DNA from: Archaeoglobaceae archaeon
Lineage (GTDB): Archaea; Halobacteriota; Archaeoglobi; Archaeoglobales; Archaeoglobaceae
Assembly (NCBI GenBank): GCA_015523335.1
Contig: WAKM01000056.1
Coordinates: 1-46,281, forward strand
DNA: 46,281 bases
Direction: 5' to 3'
Part shown: positions 34,853-43,320 of the stretch, piece by piece
Layout: the number at the start of each line of letters is the position of its first letter
Position numbering within the stretch: position 1 is the first letter of the stretch
Translations under genes and position numbers: made by a program
The notes under the pieces: model-generated
Seen by the model: only the letters and a program-made list of their open reading frames with translations
The model's database searches: none
Told to the model about the DNA's origin: nothing

Positions 34853-36559
34853 ATGAGTGAACTGATGGAAATGCTCATCAGAAGGGGATTCCTTTGGCAA
34901 TCATTCGAGATATACGGAGGAATGGCCGGGTTTATAGATTACGGTCCTCTCGGAAACGGTTTGAGGAGGAGGCTCGAAAATCTTTGGAGGGAATTTTTCG
35001 TAATAAACGAAAGGGCTGTCGAAATAGATACGCCGACTGTGAACGTTGAGGAGGTTTTCATAGCTTCCGGTCATGCGGAATCGTTCACCGATGTAGCTAT
35101 AGAATGCCAGAAGTGCGGCAAGGTTTTCAGGGCCGATCATTACATAAAGGAGAAGCTGAACATCGAAGCGGATTGCACGATCGAAGCAGTTAAGGAGATA
35201 ATAGAGACATACAACCTAAGATGCGACTGCGGCGGAAGGTTCGGAGAGCCGTTCCACTTTAATCTGATGTTCACAACATCTATAGGCCCGGGCAAAGGCA
35301 AGAAGGGTTATCTGCGTCCCGAGACAGCTCAAGGTATATTCATAGCGTTCAAGAGGTTACTCGATTACTTCAGGGGTAAGCTTCCTTTCGGCGTTGCTCA
35401 GATAGGGAGAGCATACAGGAACGAGATAAGTCCGAGGCAGGGAGTTATAAGGCTGAGGGAGTTCAATCAGGCCGAATTGGAATACTTCGTAAATCCAAAG
35501 GAAAAGACCCATCCCCAATTCGAAAGGTATGCGAACGATGTTGTCAAACTTGTTGATAAGTTCGACAACGAGTATAAAATAACGCTAAAAGAAGCTGTAG
35601 AGAAAGGCATCATCGCACACGAACTTTTGGCATACTTCATAGGAAAGACGAGAAGATTCCTGTTGAAGGCTGGAATCAGAGATGATAGGCTTAGGTTCAG
35701 ACAGCACAAGGACGATGAGAGAGCACACTATGCTGTTGATTGCTGGGATGCCGAAGCTTTAACGAGCTACGGCTGGATAGAAATAGTTGGAATTGCTGAC
35801 AGAACCGATTACGACTTAAGGAAGCATATCGAGCACAGCGGAGAAGATTTAACGGTTTTCGTTCAGTTTAAAGAGCCGATTAAGGTTAAGAAGCTGAAGA
35901 TAGTTCCGGATTTGAAGAAGCTTGGTCCCGTGTATAGGAAGAAGGCAAAGGCGATTGCAAAAGCTTTAGAAGAGCTCGAAGTTAAGGATAAGAACATCGA
36001 AAAGGTTACCGTAGAGGTTGATGGAGAAAAGATCGAAATCAGCAGTGAGTTCTTCAATGTTGAAGAGGTTGAAGAGGAGATATACGGTGAAAAGATAATT
36101 CCACACGTAATAGAGCCTTCGTTTGGGCTCGACAGAATCACATACACGATCTTGGAGCACTCGTTTGAAAAGGATACAGTGGATGGAGAGGAAAGAAAGG
36201 TTCTAAGACTCAAAAGATGGATAGCTCCCGTTCAGGTTGCAGTTCTTCCGTTACTTTCGAAGAATGAGTTCATCAAAGTCTCGCTGGAGTTAGTAGATAT
36301 GCTAAGGAATGCAGGAATATACACGGAATACGACGATTCGGGTAGTATAGGAAGGAGATACAGGAGGTTCGACGAAATAGGAACACCTTTCTGCGTAACG
36401 GTTGATCATCAGACGCTCGAAGATAGAACTGTAACAATAAGAGACAGAGATACGACTAAACAAGTTAGAGTCGAAATCGACAGGCTTGTGAACGTTCTAA
36501 AGGAGTTATTAAGCTCTGAAAAGGATATAACGGAATTCGGAGAGATCTTCAAAGCTTGA
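34853..36559 (+). CDS. glyS: Glycyl-tRNA synthetase, archaeal/eukaryal dimeric type
   Basis: A 568-residue class II synthetase: motif 1 region near GFIDYGPLGNGLRRRL, motif 2 FGVAQIGRAYRNEISPRQG, motif 3 VIEPSFGLDRITYTIL and a C-terminal anticodon-binding domain (QVAVLPLLSKNEFIKVSLEL). Four cysteines around ECQKCGKVF and LRCDCGGRF suggest a zinc site in the insertion. TTTTAAAAAG centred near 34828 is 25 nt before the ATG, so the message is probably leaderless. Confidence 0.97.
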   Translation: MSELMEMLIRRGFLWQSFEIYGGMAGFIDYGPLGNGLRRRLENLWREFFVINERAVEIDTPTVNVEEVFIASGHAESFTDVAIECQKCGKVFRADHYIKEKLNIEADCTIEAVKEIIETYNLRCDCGGRFGEPFHFNLMFTTSIGPGKGKKGYLRPETAQGIFIAFKRLLDYFRGKLPFGVAQIGRAYRNEISPRQGVIRLREFNQAELEYFVNPKEKTHPQFERYANDVVKLVDKFDNEYKITLKEAVEKGIIAHELLAYFIGKTRRFLLKAGIRDDRLRFRQHKDDERAHYAVDCWDAEALTSYGWIEIVGIADRTDYDLRKHIEHSGEDLTVFVQFKEPIKVKKLKIVPDLKKLGPVYRKKAKAIAKALEELEVKDKNIEKVTVEVDGEKIEISSEFFNVEEVEEEIYGEKIIPHVIEPSFGLDRITYTILEHSFEKDTVDGEERKVLRLKRWIAPVQVAVLPLLSKNEFIKVSLELVDMLRNAGIYTEYDDSGSIGRRYRRFDEIGTPFCVTVDHQTLEDRTVTIRDRDTTKQVRVEIDRLVNVLKELLSSEKDITEFGEIFKA

Positions 36560-36564
36560 CGGAT

Positions 36565-36600
36565 ATTTATATACCCCCTCCCCCCTTCATTTCCTGTGGA
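36565..36600 (+). repeat. Left arm of a 36-bp inverted repeat with TATA and C-tract
   Basis: The arm reads ATTTATATA, CCCCCTCCCCCC, TT, two variable bases, then TTTCCTGTGGA. The reverse complement of 37948-37983 matches at 34 of 36 positions. It begins 6 nt after the glyS stop. ATTTATATA looks like a TATA element, so each arm could fire transcription inward (a start near 36594) or, since TATA is nearly symmetric and the other side is purine-rich, outward. Confidence 0.85.
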
Positions 36601-36969
36601 GAACTGGAACGGGGATATACGGCACATAATGTAAAAGCCGGAAATACAATATAGGGTTGCAATTTCGAAATTAAAGACGATCTACGGTGAAATCCAGTTA
36701 AAATGGACTAAACAGATAAAGAAATAACTACTTCCAGACAATAAATTTTATTTCGGAATAGTTATAAAATTGACTGGCTACATTTTCTCGTGGAGCTACC
36801 AATATGGTTTTGAATATTCATATAGTTTAAACAATATTATTATATTTTTATAATAGTTTTTTATATTTATAACAGCAATTCCCCATATCTAGTTCAATAC
36901 GATTCATTTATACTTTACCATCAATTTCATAATAATAAATATTATATTATAAATATTTTATTAAATCAT
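36601..36969. other. AT-rich intergenic stretch without a gene
   Basis: About 370 bp with no supported ORF. The first 60 bp weakly continue the repeat similarity (ATATACGGCACATAATG side) and hold CGGC/GCCG that could pair around an ACATAATGT core; a TCCA/TGGA mini-hairpin lies at about 36694-36708. From about 36770 it is extremely AT-rich up to the stop of the zinc-ribbon gene. A small RNA from the left-arm promoter is possible but unproven. Confidence 0.4.
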
Positions 36970-37380
36970 TTATATTTTTAAACATCTAACTTTTTCGAGA
37001 AGATTTACCAAGTCCGTAATTACTTCAACGTATTCTTTTATTATGGTTATCTTCTCTTCAGACGAGATTTCCACGAGTCTTTTCACAGTTATTTGTATTG
37101 CTTGCTTTAAAGTAGCCTCTATGTCCGTTTCAGATTTTATTACTGAAACTTTTGGTTCTTCTGGAGTTCTGTCTTCTCCTTCTTCAACTTCGTCATCTTT
37201 AAGCTTAACTACCGCATTTTTACCCTCACCTATTATTTCAGCCTCCTTTTTGCAGATCGGACAGATTACCTTATCTTCGTATTTAAACAGGGGCATGTTA
37301 CACTGGGGACAATGGTAGGCTAACATCTTCGCACCCTTGAATAGGAGTTCCACAGCTTCCGAAATTTTTTTATCCTCCAC
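36970..37380 (-). CDS. Zinc-ribbon protein of the Sjogren/scleroderma autoantigen 1 family
   Basis: A 136-residue protein with an N-terminal helix, a zinc ribbon (MLAYHCPQCNMPLFKYEDKV and ICPICKKEA, residues about 20-50), an acidic linker and a C-terminal helix rich in Ile/Val/Lys. The MLAYHCPQCNMPLF segment is typical of the p27/ZNRD2-like archaeal family of unknown function. Start is GTG 37378-37380, about 25 nt from TTTTAATACC. It diverges from the UPF0147 gene. Confidence 0.85.
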   Translation of the reverse strand: MEDKKISEAVELLFKGAKMLAYHCPQCNMPLFKYEDKVICPICKKEAEIIGEGKNAVVKLKDDEVEEGEDRTPEEPKVSVIKSETDIEATLKQAIQITVKRLVEISSEEKITIIKEYVEVITDLVNLLEKVRCLKI

Positions 37381-37436
37381 GTTATTATGATCAATGATAC
37401 GGTATTAAAACATTGCAGTTCTGCGAGGTGATGTGC

Positions 37437-37697
37437 ATGGCTGAAAAGGTGCCAGATAGTATTTTAGAAGCCTTAGATAGGATCATTCAAGACGATACAG
37501 TGCCAAGAAATATAAGGAGGGCTGCAAGTGAAATCAAAGAGAGTCTACTGCATGGGAAAGACAGCTTGGCCGTAAGAGCCGCAACTGCGATTTCCATTCT
37601 TGAAGAACTATCTTCAGACCCGAACTTGCCGATGCATGTCAGAACTCTCATTTGGAACGTATCCAGCCAGCTTGAGAGAATCGCGGTCGAGGAGTGA
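37437..37697 (+). CDS. UPF0147 family protein
   Basis: An 86-residue all-helical protein beginning MAEKVPDSILEALDRIIQDD with TVPRNIRRAASEIK and LPMHVRTLIWNVSSQLE, a strong match to the archaeal UPF0147 family of unknown function. ATG 37437 is chosen because GAGGTG lies 7 nt upstream; ATG 37431 and TTG 37413 are in frame but overlap that site. It is divergent from the zinc-ribbon gene, and both lie within the 36-bp inverted repeat. Confidence 0.88.
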   Translation: MAEKVPDSILEALDRIIQDDTVPRNIRRAASEIKESLLHGKDSLAVRAATAISILEELSSDPNLPMHVRTLIWNVSSQLERIAVEE

Positions 37698-37947
37698 TAC
37701 ACTCTTTTTGCGAACTTTATATTATTTTTACATTCCAATCGCCGATGTAAAACCTCCAATGGAAATTAACAATCAACTATTTTTATAAATTGTAATTGTA
37801 AATAATTCTGTCGGATTTCATACTGGATTGATGTTACAGATGTCGTAAATTGTTCATTGAACGATTTATTTTGTTTTCTTATGAATTTTGCCGTATTTAG
37901 TCTAAATTCGTCAATTCACATCTGACGTTGCATACCCTCATCGGAGT
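37698..37947. other. AT-rich intergenic stretch without a gene
   Basis: About 250 bp after UPF0147 with no supported ORF. The part next to the right arm (37925-37947, GTTGCATACCCTCATCGGAG in part) weakly resembles the matching flank of the left arm, so the repeat similarity continues past the 36-bp core. No tRNA or box C/D RNA could be recognised. Confidence 0.4.
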
Positions 37948-37983
37948 TCCACAGGAAACAAAGGGGGGAGGGGGTATATAAAT
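37948..37983 (-). repeat. Right arm of the 36-bp inverted repeat
   Basis: The reverse complement of the left arm with two mismatches; on the plus strand it reads TCCACAGGAAA, two variable bases, AAGGGGGGAGGGGG, TATATAAAT. From here to prs (38070) the sequence shows GTTTTAAT at about 38038-38045, a TATA about 28 nt before the prs ATG. TATATAAAT with its purine-rich flank could also start a longer prs transcript near 38008. Confidence 0.85.
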
Positions 37984-38069
37984 ACGACTCATCGTGACTT
38001 CGGCTACTGGGGTGCCACGATTATAAAGTGTAGCAAAAGTTTTAATCGATCCTACCTAAAATTAATCAT

Positions 38070-38960
38070 ATGCCGTTAATAATTCCAGCTACTCAGGGCG
38101 TTCTCGCGATTAAGGTTTCCCGTCTTACGGGTTTTCCCTTGGGCTACGCACAGCTTGAGAAGTTGCCCGACGGCGAGAAATACGTTAGAATTTCTGCGGA
38201 TGTTAAAGGGGAGGATGTGATCCTCGTAAATTCCTTCGCCCACAATCCAGATGAGATGCTGATCGAGACTATCTTTCTCGTAGAAACACTGAAGGATTAC
38301 AACGCGAAATCCGTCACCGGCGTTTTTCCGTATTTCCCGTATTCGAGGCAAGATGGGAGATTCATAAAGGGTGAAGCCTTTTCCTTAAAAATCGTTGCGG
38401 ATCTACTGAGAAATGCGGGATTGGATGGGATGATAGTCGTCGACTTTCACCTCCACAGATTGAAGGATCTGACATCGATCTTCGGATTCGAAGTTAAAAA
38501 TCTGACGGCAATGCACAAGCTTGCCGAATTTGCTAATGAAAACTTCGAGATGAAGGATCCGATTGTGGTTGCTCCGGATGAAGAAGCCGTTCAGTGGGCG
38601 AAACTAGTTGCCAATGATTTGGGCTTGAACTACGTTGCGTTGCGGAAGATTAGGATCGATGCGGAAAACGTTATCATAGATTCCGCTCCAAAGGAAGTGG
38701 AGGGCAGGGATGTTTTGATTGTGGACGATATGATATCAACGGGCGGAACCGTTATTCAAGCGGTTAAGGCTTTGAAGAGGGCGGGATGCGGAAAAGTCTT
38801 CGTAGCCTGCACGCACGCGATACTTGCGAAGGACGCTTTAAGGAGGTTGCTCGAATGCGGGGTTGAAGGGTTGGTTGCCGCAGATACGGTTTTAAGTCCG
38901 ATAAGCCACGTAAGCGTTGCGGACATCATTTCCGAATGCCTTCTGGAGATGTTCGGTTAG
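38070..38960 (+). CDS. prs: Ribose-phosphate pyrophosphokinase
   Basis: A 296-residue PRPP synthetase: two phosphoribosyltransferase-like domains with FPYFPYSRQDGRF, MIVVDFHLHRLKDL and the PRPP-binding loop VLIVDDMISTGGTVIQAV. It makes PRPP from ribose 5-phosphate and ATP for nucleotide, His and Trp synthesis. Length fits the short archaeal class. The promoter TATA is at about 38038-38045, giving a leaderless message. The next gene, an NTPase, starts 17 nt after the stop. Confidence 0.96.
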   Translation: MPLIIPATQGVLAIKVSRLTGFPLGYAQLEKLPDGEKYVRISADVKGEDVILVNSFAHNPDEMLIETIFLVETLKDYNAKSVTGVFPYFPYSRQDGRFIKGEAFSLKIVADLLRNAGLDGMIVVDFHLHRLKDLTSIFGFEVKNLTAMHKLAEFANENFEMKDPIVVAPDEEAVQWAKLVANDLGLNYVALRKIRIDAENVIIDSAPKEVEGRDVLIVDDMISTGGTVIQAVKALKRAGCGKVFVACTHAILAKDALRRLLECGVEGLVAADTVLSPISHVSVADIISECLLEMFG

Positions 38961-38977
38961 CAAACTATTTAGCATCA

Positions 38978-39508
38978 ATGCGCGAACGTAATCGTGTGAA
39001 GATAGCCGTCACCGGCAGACCGGGCATAGGAAAGACGACTCTCTGCCTGAAGGTTTATGATGCGCTTAAGGATAAGCTTGAGATTGAGGGTTTCGTGACG
39101 AGGGAAGTTAGGGAAAAAGGGGTTAGGATAGGCTTCAAGCTTATCGATTTGAAGAGCGGAGAGGAAGCTTGGCTCGCCAAGGTTGGATATAAAAGTCCGT
39201 TTAAAGTGGGGAAGTATGGCGTAATTCTTGAATCCATCGACAGGTTTGCCGAAAGAATAGAGGGTTATTCCAATGCTGACCTCATCATATTGGACGAAAT
39301 AGGGCCTATGGAACTCAAAAGCAGGAAGTTCGTTGAAGCCGTTGAGGGTATATTGGATCGGGATGATCTCCTCTTCACGATCCATCTGAAGTCTCATCAT
39401 CCTCTCCTAAAGAGAATACGCTCAGAATTCGAAGTTATAACGCTGAGCGAAGAGAACAGGAATGCTGTTGCCGATGAAATCGTAAGGAGGTTAACGCATG
39501 ATAGTTGA
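38978..39508 (+). CDS. Nucleoside-triphosphatase THEP1 family
   Basis: A 176-residue P-loop NTPase: Walker A VTGRPGIGKTTLCLKV, GFVTREVREKGVRIGF and Walker B ADLIILDEIGPMELKS, the archaeal THEP1/NTPase_1 pattern. It hydrolyses NTPs in vitro; the cell role is unclear. ATG 38978 is used; GTG 38996 gives the more typical family N-terminus (MKIAVTG) and lies 28 nt after CTATTTAG, so it may be the true start of a leaderless message. Its end overlaps trm1 by 11 nt. Confidence 0.9.
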   Translation: MRERNRVKIAVTGRPGIGKTTLCLKVYDALKDKLEIEGFVTREVREKGVRIGFKLIDLKSGEEAWLAKVGYKSPFKVGKYGVILESIDRFAERIEGYSNADLIILDEIGPMELKSRKFVEAVEGILDRDDLLFTIHLKSHHPLLKRIRSEFEVITLSEENRNAVADEIVRRLTHDS

Positions 39509-40598
39509 GGAGGGTAAAGCTAAGATAAAGCTGAGCAGAGATGTATTCTACAATCCCCGAATGACCTTCTGCAGACATTTGGACGTCTTGGCTTACAAGG
39601 TTATATTCGATGTGGAGGACAGGGAAGTGAGATCTCTCGACGCGTTAGCGGCTACAGGCGTAAGGGGTATAAGGGCTCGCTTGGAAGCTGGGTTTTTACC
39701 AACTTTCAATGACAGAAATCCGAAAGCTGTTGAGCTTATAAGGGAGAACCTAAAGCTTAACGGAATTGATGCTGAGGTATTCAACAGGGATGCCGTTGCC
39801 CTTATGAGGGAAAACAGATACACGCACATCGATCTCGACCCCTTCGGTTCTCCGGCAGAGTTCATCGATACCGCATGCCTTTCAGCTTTAAAGTACCTCA
39901 GCGTAACAGCAACCGATACAGCCGCTCTGTGCGGTTCAGCCCCGTTGGCTGGCTTGAGGAAATACGCCATCTATGCGGAAAAGACGGAGTTCTATCCAGA
40001 GCTTGGACTGAGAACATTAATAGGTAAGATCGTTAGAGAGGCAACGAAATACGATAAGGCGATCGATGTCCTCGTTTCTTGGGCTAAGGAGCACTATTAC
40101 AGGGTTCACATAAAGCTTAGGAGATCTGTAGCATTGGCTGGAAAGATATACGAGAACGTGGGATATCTTTTCTACTGCTTCAACTGCGGGAACAGAGTAT
40201 GGGCTCCGATGGACGGCTCATCGTTCGAGAGATGCAGATGCGGAGGCAGATTTAAGATGATCGGTCCTCTCTGGCTCGGGAAATTGCATGACAAGGAGTT
40301 CGTCAGATCGATGATTAACAAAGTTGGGGAGATGAGTGTAGGAGATGATACGAAAGATAAGCTGAAAAAATTCCTGCAGTCGATACACGATGAGATAGAT
40401 GTTCCTTTCGCTTATACAACTCATCACATCGCGAGGATGCTTAAAACATCTCCGCCTCAGGTTGCCAGAATAATCGAAGAACTTAGGAGGATGGGATATA
40501 AGGCTTCGAAGGTTCACTATTCCGGATTCGGATTTAAAACCGATGCGAGCGTGGATGAAATAAAAAAGATCGTTTTAGCTCTTAACGCCCAGTATTGA
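39498..40598 (+). CDS. trm1: tRNA (guanine(26)-N2)-dimethyltransferase
   Basis: A 366-residue Trm1: SAM fold with SLDALAATGVRGIRARLE and DLDPFGSPAEFIDTACLS (the DPFGSP catalytic region), then a C-terminal zinc-ribbon domain (YCFNCGNRVWAP, RCRCGGRFKMIGPLW) and an archaeal winged-helix end. It dimethylates G26 in tRNA. It overlaps the NTPase gene by 11 nt and converges on the small basic gene, sharing the last 24 bp (40575-40598). Confidence 0.96.
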   Translation: MIVEEGKAKIKLSRDVFYNPRMTFCRHLDVLAYKVIFDVEDREVRSLDALAATGVRGIRARLEAGFLPTFNDRNPKAVELIRENLKLNGIDAEVFNRDAVALMRENRYTHIDLDPFGSPAEFIDTACLSALKYLSVTATDTAALCGSAPLAGLRKYAIYAEKTEFYPELGLRTLIGKIVREATKYDKAIDVLVSWAKEHYYRVHIKLRRSVALAGKIYENVGYLFYCFNCGNRVWAPMDGSSFERCRCGGRFKMIGPLWLGKLHDKEFVRSMINKVGEMSVGDDTKDKLKKFLQSIHDEIDVPFAYTTHHIARMLKTSPPQVARIIEELRRMGYKASKVHYSGFGFKTDASVDEIKKIVLALNAQY

Positions 40599-40757
40599 CT
40601 TCGGCTTTCTGGGAATTCTCCTTCTCTTCTTTCCATCCGACGTGTATTTCTGATTTGGACCGGGCTTCTTATAATTCTGCCACTTCGTCGGAACGAGCCT
40701 GTATCCGCCTCTTCTGTTCTTGATCTTAACCCATGTTACGCTACCAGTCTTACCCAT
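40575..40757 (-). CDS. Small basic archaeal protein (DUF5350-like)
   Basis: A 60-residue protein, MGKTGSVTWVKIKNRRGGYR then KKPGPNQKYTSDGKKRRRI, highly basic and without cysteines. I recognise it as a small conserved euryarchaeal protein of the DUF5350 type; charge suggests RNA or ribosome binding. The start is the ATG at 40755-40757, with TTTTTAAG at about 40780-40787 some 27 nt upstream. The frame stays open upstream to 40943, but that part has no protein-like sense. Its 3' end overlaps trm1 by 24 bp. Confidence 0.78.
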   Translation of the reverse strand: MGKTGSVTWVKIKNRRGGYRLVPTKWQNYKKPGPNQKYTSDGKKRRRIPRKPKSILGVKS

Positions 40758-40887
40758 GTTTCTTGCTTTCGACAGCCAACTTAAAAATGTTGTGGTGTGC
40801 AAGCGATATCGATGTTTCGCCTTCTTTCCTTGGGGCTCTCGACTCCGTAAGATGACACACCAAACAGCAGTTCCAATTGCAGATACT

Positions 40888-40913
40888 GTCGTGACGAGCC
40901 GAAGCTCAGCGAC
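40888..40913 (-). other. Stable hairpin in the 180-bp gap after the TtuA-like gene
   Basis: On the minus strand GAGC-TTCG-GCTC forms a UUCG-tetraloop hairpin, and outside it GTCG and CGAC can pair across an asymmetric internal loop (CT opposite GTCA). It begins 27 nt downstream of the TtuA-like stop codon. It may be a 3'-end structure or part of a small RNA; there is no strong T-run behind it. Nothing else was recognised in 40790-40940. Confidence 0.35.
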
Positions 40914-40939
40914 GTTCTGTAAATTTCCGCCAAATACTC

Positions 40940-41812
40940 TCAAACCCTTCCGAACTTCTCAACGTATCTGCAGAATGCACAGATATCCGAGCTTGAGGTT
41001 TCACCGCAAATCCTGCACTTCTTAAGCTCCCACTCCTTCTCAACCTTCACGCTCTTCGCGAGCTTGATCAACCCCCTAACGAAGTTCTGCTTGAATCCCG
41101 GCTTTTTTATTTCTATATCGTATATTATCTCCTTCCAGACATCCCTCGGAGCGTGCGGACATTCGTCCGTAACGAATGGAACGTTCAGCGAGAGGACGAA
41201 CAGCATGTTTTCCTTCTCACTTCTCTCAAAAAGAGGTCTCGCCCTTGCGATCAATCCGTCGGAACTTTCCGATCTCGGGATAAGTTTGGGAATCCACTCA
41301 ATTCCACCGCTTAGAACGTTCTTAAAGAAGAAAAGAATCAAATCTTCAGCCGTATGTCCGGTAGAAATAACGTCAAATCCGTTTAACCTTGCGAATCTGT
41401 TCATAAGATACCTCTTAGCTGTTCCGCAGACCGAGCAAACCTTCTTAACATCGACGTCATCGATCGTAAAACCGTATTCCGATAGTTCAACTACATGAAT
41501 TGGAACGTCTAATTCCTCTGCAAGCTCCTCCGCAACCTTTTTCGATTTAACCGAATACTCCTTTATCCCCAAATCGATGTGGAGGATCTCGATGTTGTAG
41601 CCGAGTTTTTTTAAGGCGAAAGCCATCGCGGAACTGTCCTTTCCACCCGAAACGCAGGCTAAGATCCTTTCAACCTTCCTCAATATCCCGTATTTTTTTA
41701 TGCTCCTGCTGACGAGATTTAAATAGAAGTTCGGATAGCAGTTCTTGCATAAAGCAATTCTGTATGGCTTCAGGTATGCTATGGCTTTTTCCTTGCACTT
41801 TGAGCATTTCAT
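40940..41812 (-). CDS. ttuA: TtuA-like tRNA 2-thiolation enzyme
   Basis: A 290-residue TtcA/TtuA-family enzyme: an N-terminal zinc finger (CSKCKEKA, CKNCY), PP-loop CVSGGKDSSAMAF, iron-sulfur cysteines Cys126 and Cys129 (VCSVCGTAKRY) with Cys218 (TDECPHAP), and a C-terminal zinc finger (KCRICGETSSSDICAFC). TtuA adds sulfur to U54 of tRNA to stabilise it at high temperature, which fits a thermophile. Cysteine placement fits a [4Fe-4S] TtuA better than the dimethyl or lysidine relatives. Other TtcA-family activities remain possible. Confidence 0.9.
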   Translation of the reverse strand: MKCSKCKEKAIAYLKPYRIALCKNCYPNFYLNLVSRSIKKYGILRKVERILACVSGGKDSSAMAFALKKLGYNIEILHIDLGIKEYSVKSKKVAEELAEELDVPIHVVELSEYGFTIDDVDVKKVCSVCGTAKRYLMNRFARLNGFDVISTGHTAEDLILFFFKNVLSGGIEWIPKLIPRSESSDGLIARARPLFERSEKENMLFVLSLNVPFVTDECPHAPRDVWKEIIYDIEIKKPGFKQNFVRGLIKLAKSVKVEKEWELKKCRICGETSSSDICAFCRYVEKFGRV

Positions 41813-41886
41813 TGTCTCAACTTTCTATTCTTTGCTGTTAAGCGTTTTGCAAAAAGTTTAATAACAAACGTTCGTTGCTCAATTTG

Positions 41887-43320
41887 ATGCTACCGCCGAA
41901 GCAGAACTTCTCAGAGTGGTTCCATGAGATCATTCAGCAGGCTGAGATAATGGATATAAGGTATCCCGTCAAGGGGTTATACGTCTGGTGTCCGTTCGGC
42001 TTTAAGCTGCGTCAGCTGGTTTATTCGAAGCTGAGAGAGCTCTTGGATAGGGATCACGATGAGGTGTATTTCCCCGCTTTGATTCCCGAAACGGAATTGG
42101 GTAAAGAAGGGGAACACATAAAGGGTTTCGAGGACGAGGTTTTCTGGGTCACTCACGGCGGTTTGGAGCCGTTGGATGTCAAACTGGCTTTAAGACCTAC
42201 GAGCGAAACTGCGATGTATCCGATTTTCAAGCTTTGGATCAGAAGTCATGCGGATCTCCCGCTCAAGGTCTATCAAATCGTGAACACGTTTAGATACGAA
42301 ACCAAGCATACAAGACCTCTCATAAGGCTTAGGGAGATAACGTCTTTCAAAGAGGCACACACCGCTCATAGAAATTATGAGGAGGCTGAGGAACAGGTTA
42401 GGGAGGCGGTTAAGCTTTACAAGGAATTTTACGATTTCTTAGCCGTTCCGTATCTCATCTTCAGACGTCCCGACTGGGATAAGTTCCCCGGAGCGGATTA
42501 CACGATAGCCTTCGATACCATAATGCCCGACGGAAGAACGTTGCAGATTGGAACGGTTCATCATTTGGCGGATAACTTCGCCAAAACCTTTGATATCAAA
42601 TACGAAACCCCTGACGGCGGTCACGCCTATGTTCACCAGACGTGCTACGGAATATCCGAAAGGTGTATAGCATCGCTTATAAGCATTCACGGCGACGATT
42701 TGGGACTGATTTTGCCGTTCGAAGTGGCTCCGATTCAAATAGTGATAATACCGATTCTTTACAAGGGTAAGGAGACTCAGGTTGAGGAACTTTCGAGAAG
42801 GCTCTTCGAGAAGTTGAAGGGTTACGGCTACAGGGTGTTGCTGGATGACAGCGATGAAAGACCGGGAGCCAAATATTACAAGTGGGAGCTCAAGGGCGTT
42901 CCGATAAGATTCGAGATCGGGCCAAAGGAGGCTGAAAAGGGCGATGTGGTGGTATCCTTCAGGGATGAGAAGAAAAAGTTCAGCATCAGCTTCGATGAGG
43001 TGACGAAAGAGAGGATCGAAAGGTGGGCCGAGGAGTTGAAGCAGAGGCTTAGGAATAGGGCTATCGAGATGGCTAAATCGAAGATCGGGTTCTTCGACGA
43101 TTTAGATGATTTGGCGAATTGGATCGAGCGGAGGGGCGTCGGGCTTATATACTTATGCGGTTCTACGGAATGCGGTGAGGTTGTTGAGGAAAAAGCGAAG
43201 GGATCGGTTTTGGGAATGTTCGAGGAGATTCCAGACTGGCTCGAGGGTTTCGAATACAGGGGGAGATGCATAGTCTGCGGGGAAGAAGGTTATCTGACCG
43301 GCGTGGCTAAGACTTACTAA
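41887..43320 (+). CDS. proS: Prolyl-tRNA synthetase, archaeal/eukaryal type
   Basis: A 477-residue class II synthetase: [37 protein letters not shown], motif 2 [20 protein letters not shown], the Pro-specific [22 protein letters not shown] region, an anticodon-binding domain and a C-terminal zinc domain (CGSTECG and CIVCGEE). Start chosen at ATG 41887, 29 nt after the GTTTAATAAC TATA; a TTG at 41875 is in frame. It converges on purP, with stops overlapping by 4 nt. Confidence 0.97.
   Translation: MLPPKQNFSEWFHEIIQQAEIMDIRYPVKGLYVWCPFGFKLRQLVYSKLRELLDRDHDEVYFPALIPETELGKEGEHIKGFEDEVFWVTHGGLEPLDVKLALRPTSETAMYPIFKLWIRSHADLPLKVYQIVNTFRYETKHTRPLIRLREITSFKEAHTAHRNYEEAEEQVREAVKLYKEFYDFLAVPYLIFRRPDWDKFPGADYTIAFDTIMPDGRTLQIGTVHHLADNFAKTFDIKYETPDGGHAYVHQTCYGISERCIASLISIHGDDLGLILPFEVAPIQIVIIPILYKGKETQVEELSRRLFEKLKGYGYRVLLDDSDERPGAKYYKWELKGVPIRFEIGPKEAEKGDVVVSFRDEKKKFSISFDEVTKERIERWAEELKQRLRNRAIEMAKSKIGFFDDLDDLANWIERRGVGLIYLCGSTECGEVVEEKAKGSVLGMFEEIPDWLEGFEYRGRCIVCGEEGYLTGVAKTY

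Noticed and set aside
36565-37983. CRISPR array
   Set aside because: Only two inverted repeat copies 1.35 kb apart; no regular direct repeats or spacers.
40758-40943. Long N-terminal extension of the small basic protein
   Set aside because: The open frame lacks protein-like sense, and a TATA element lies 27 nt before the family start at 40757.
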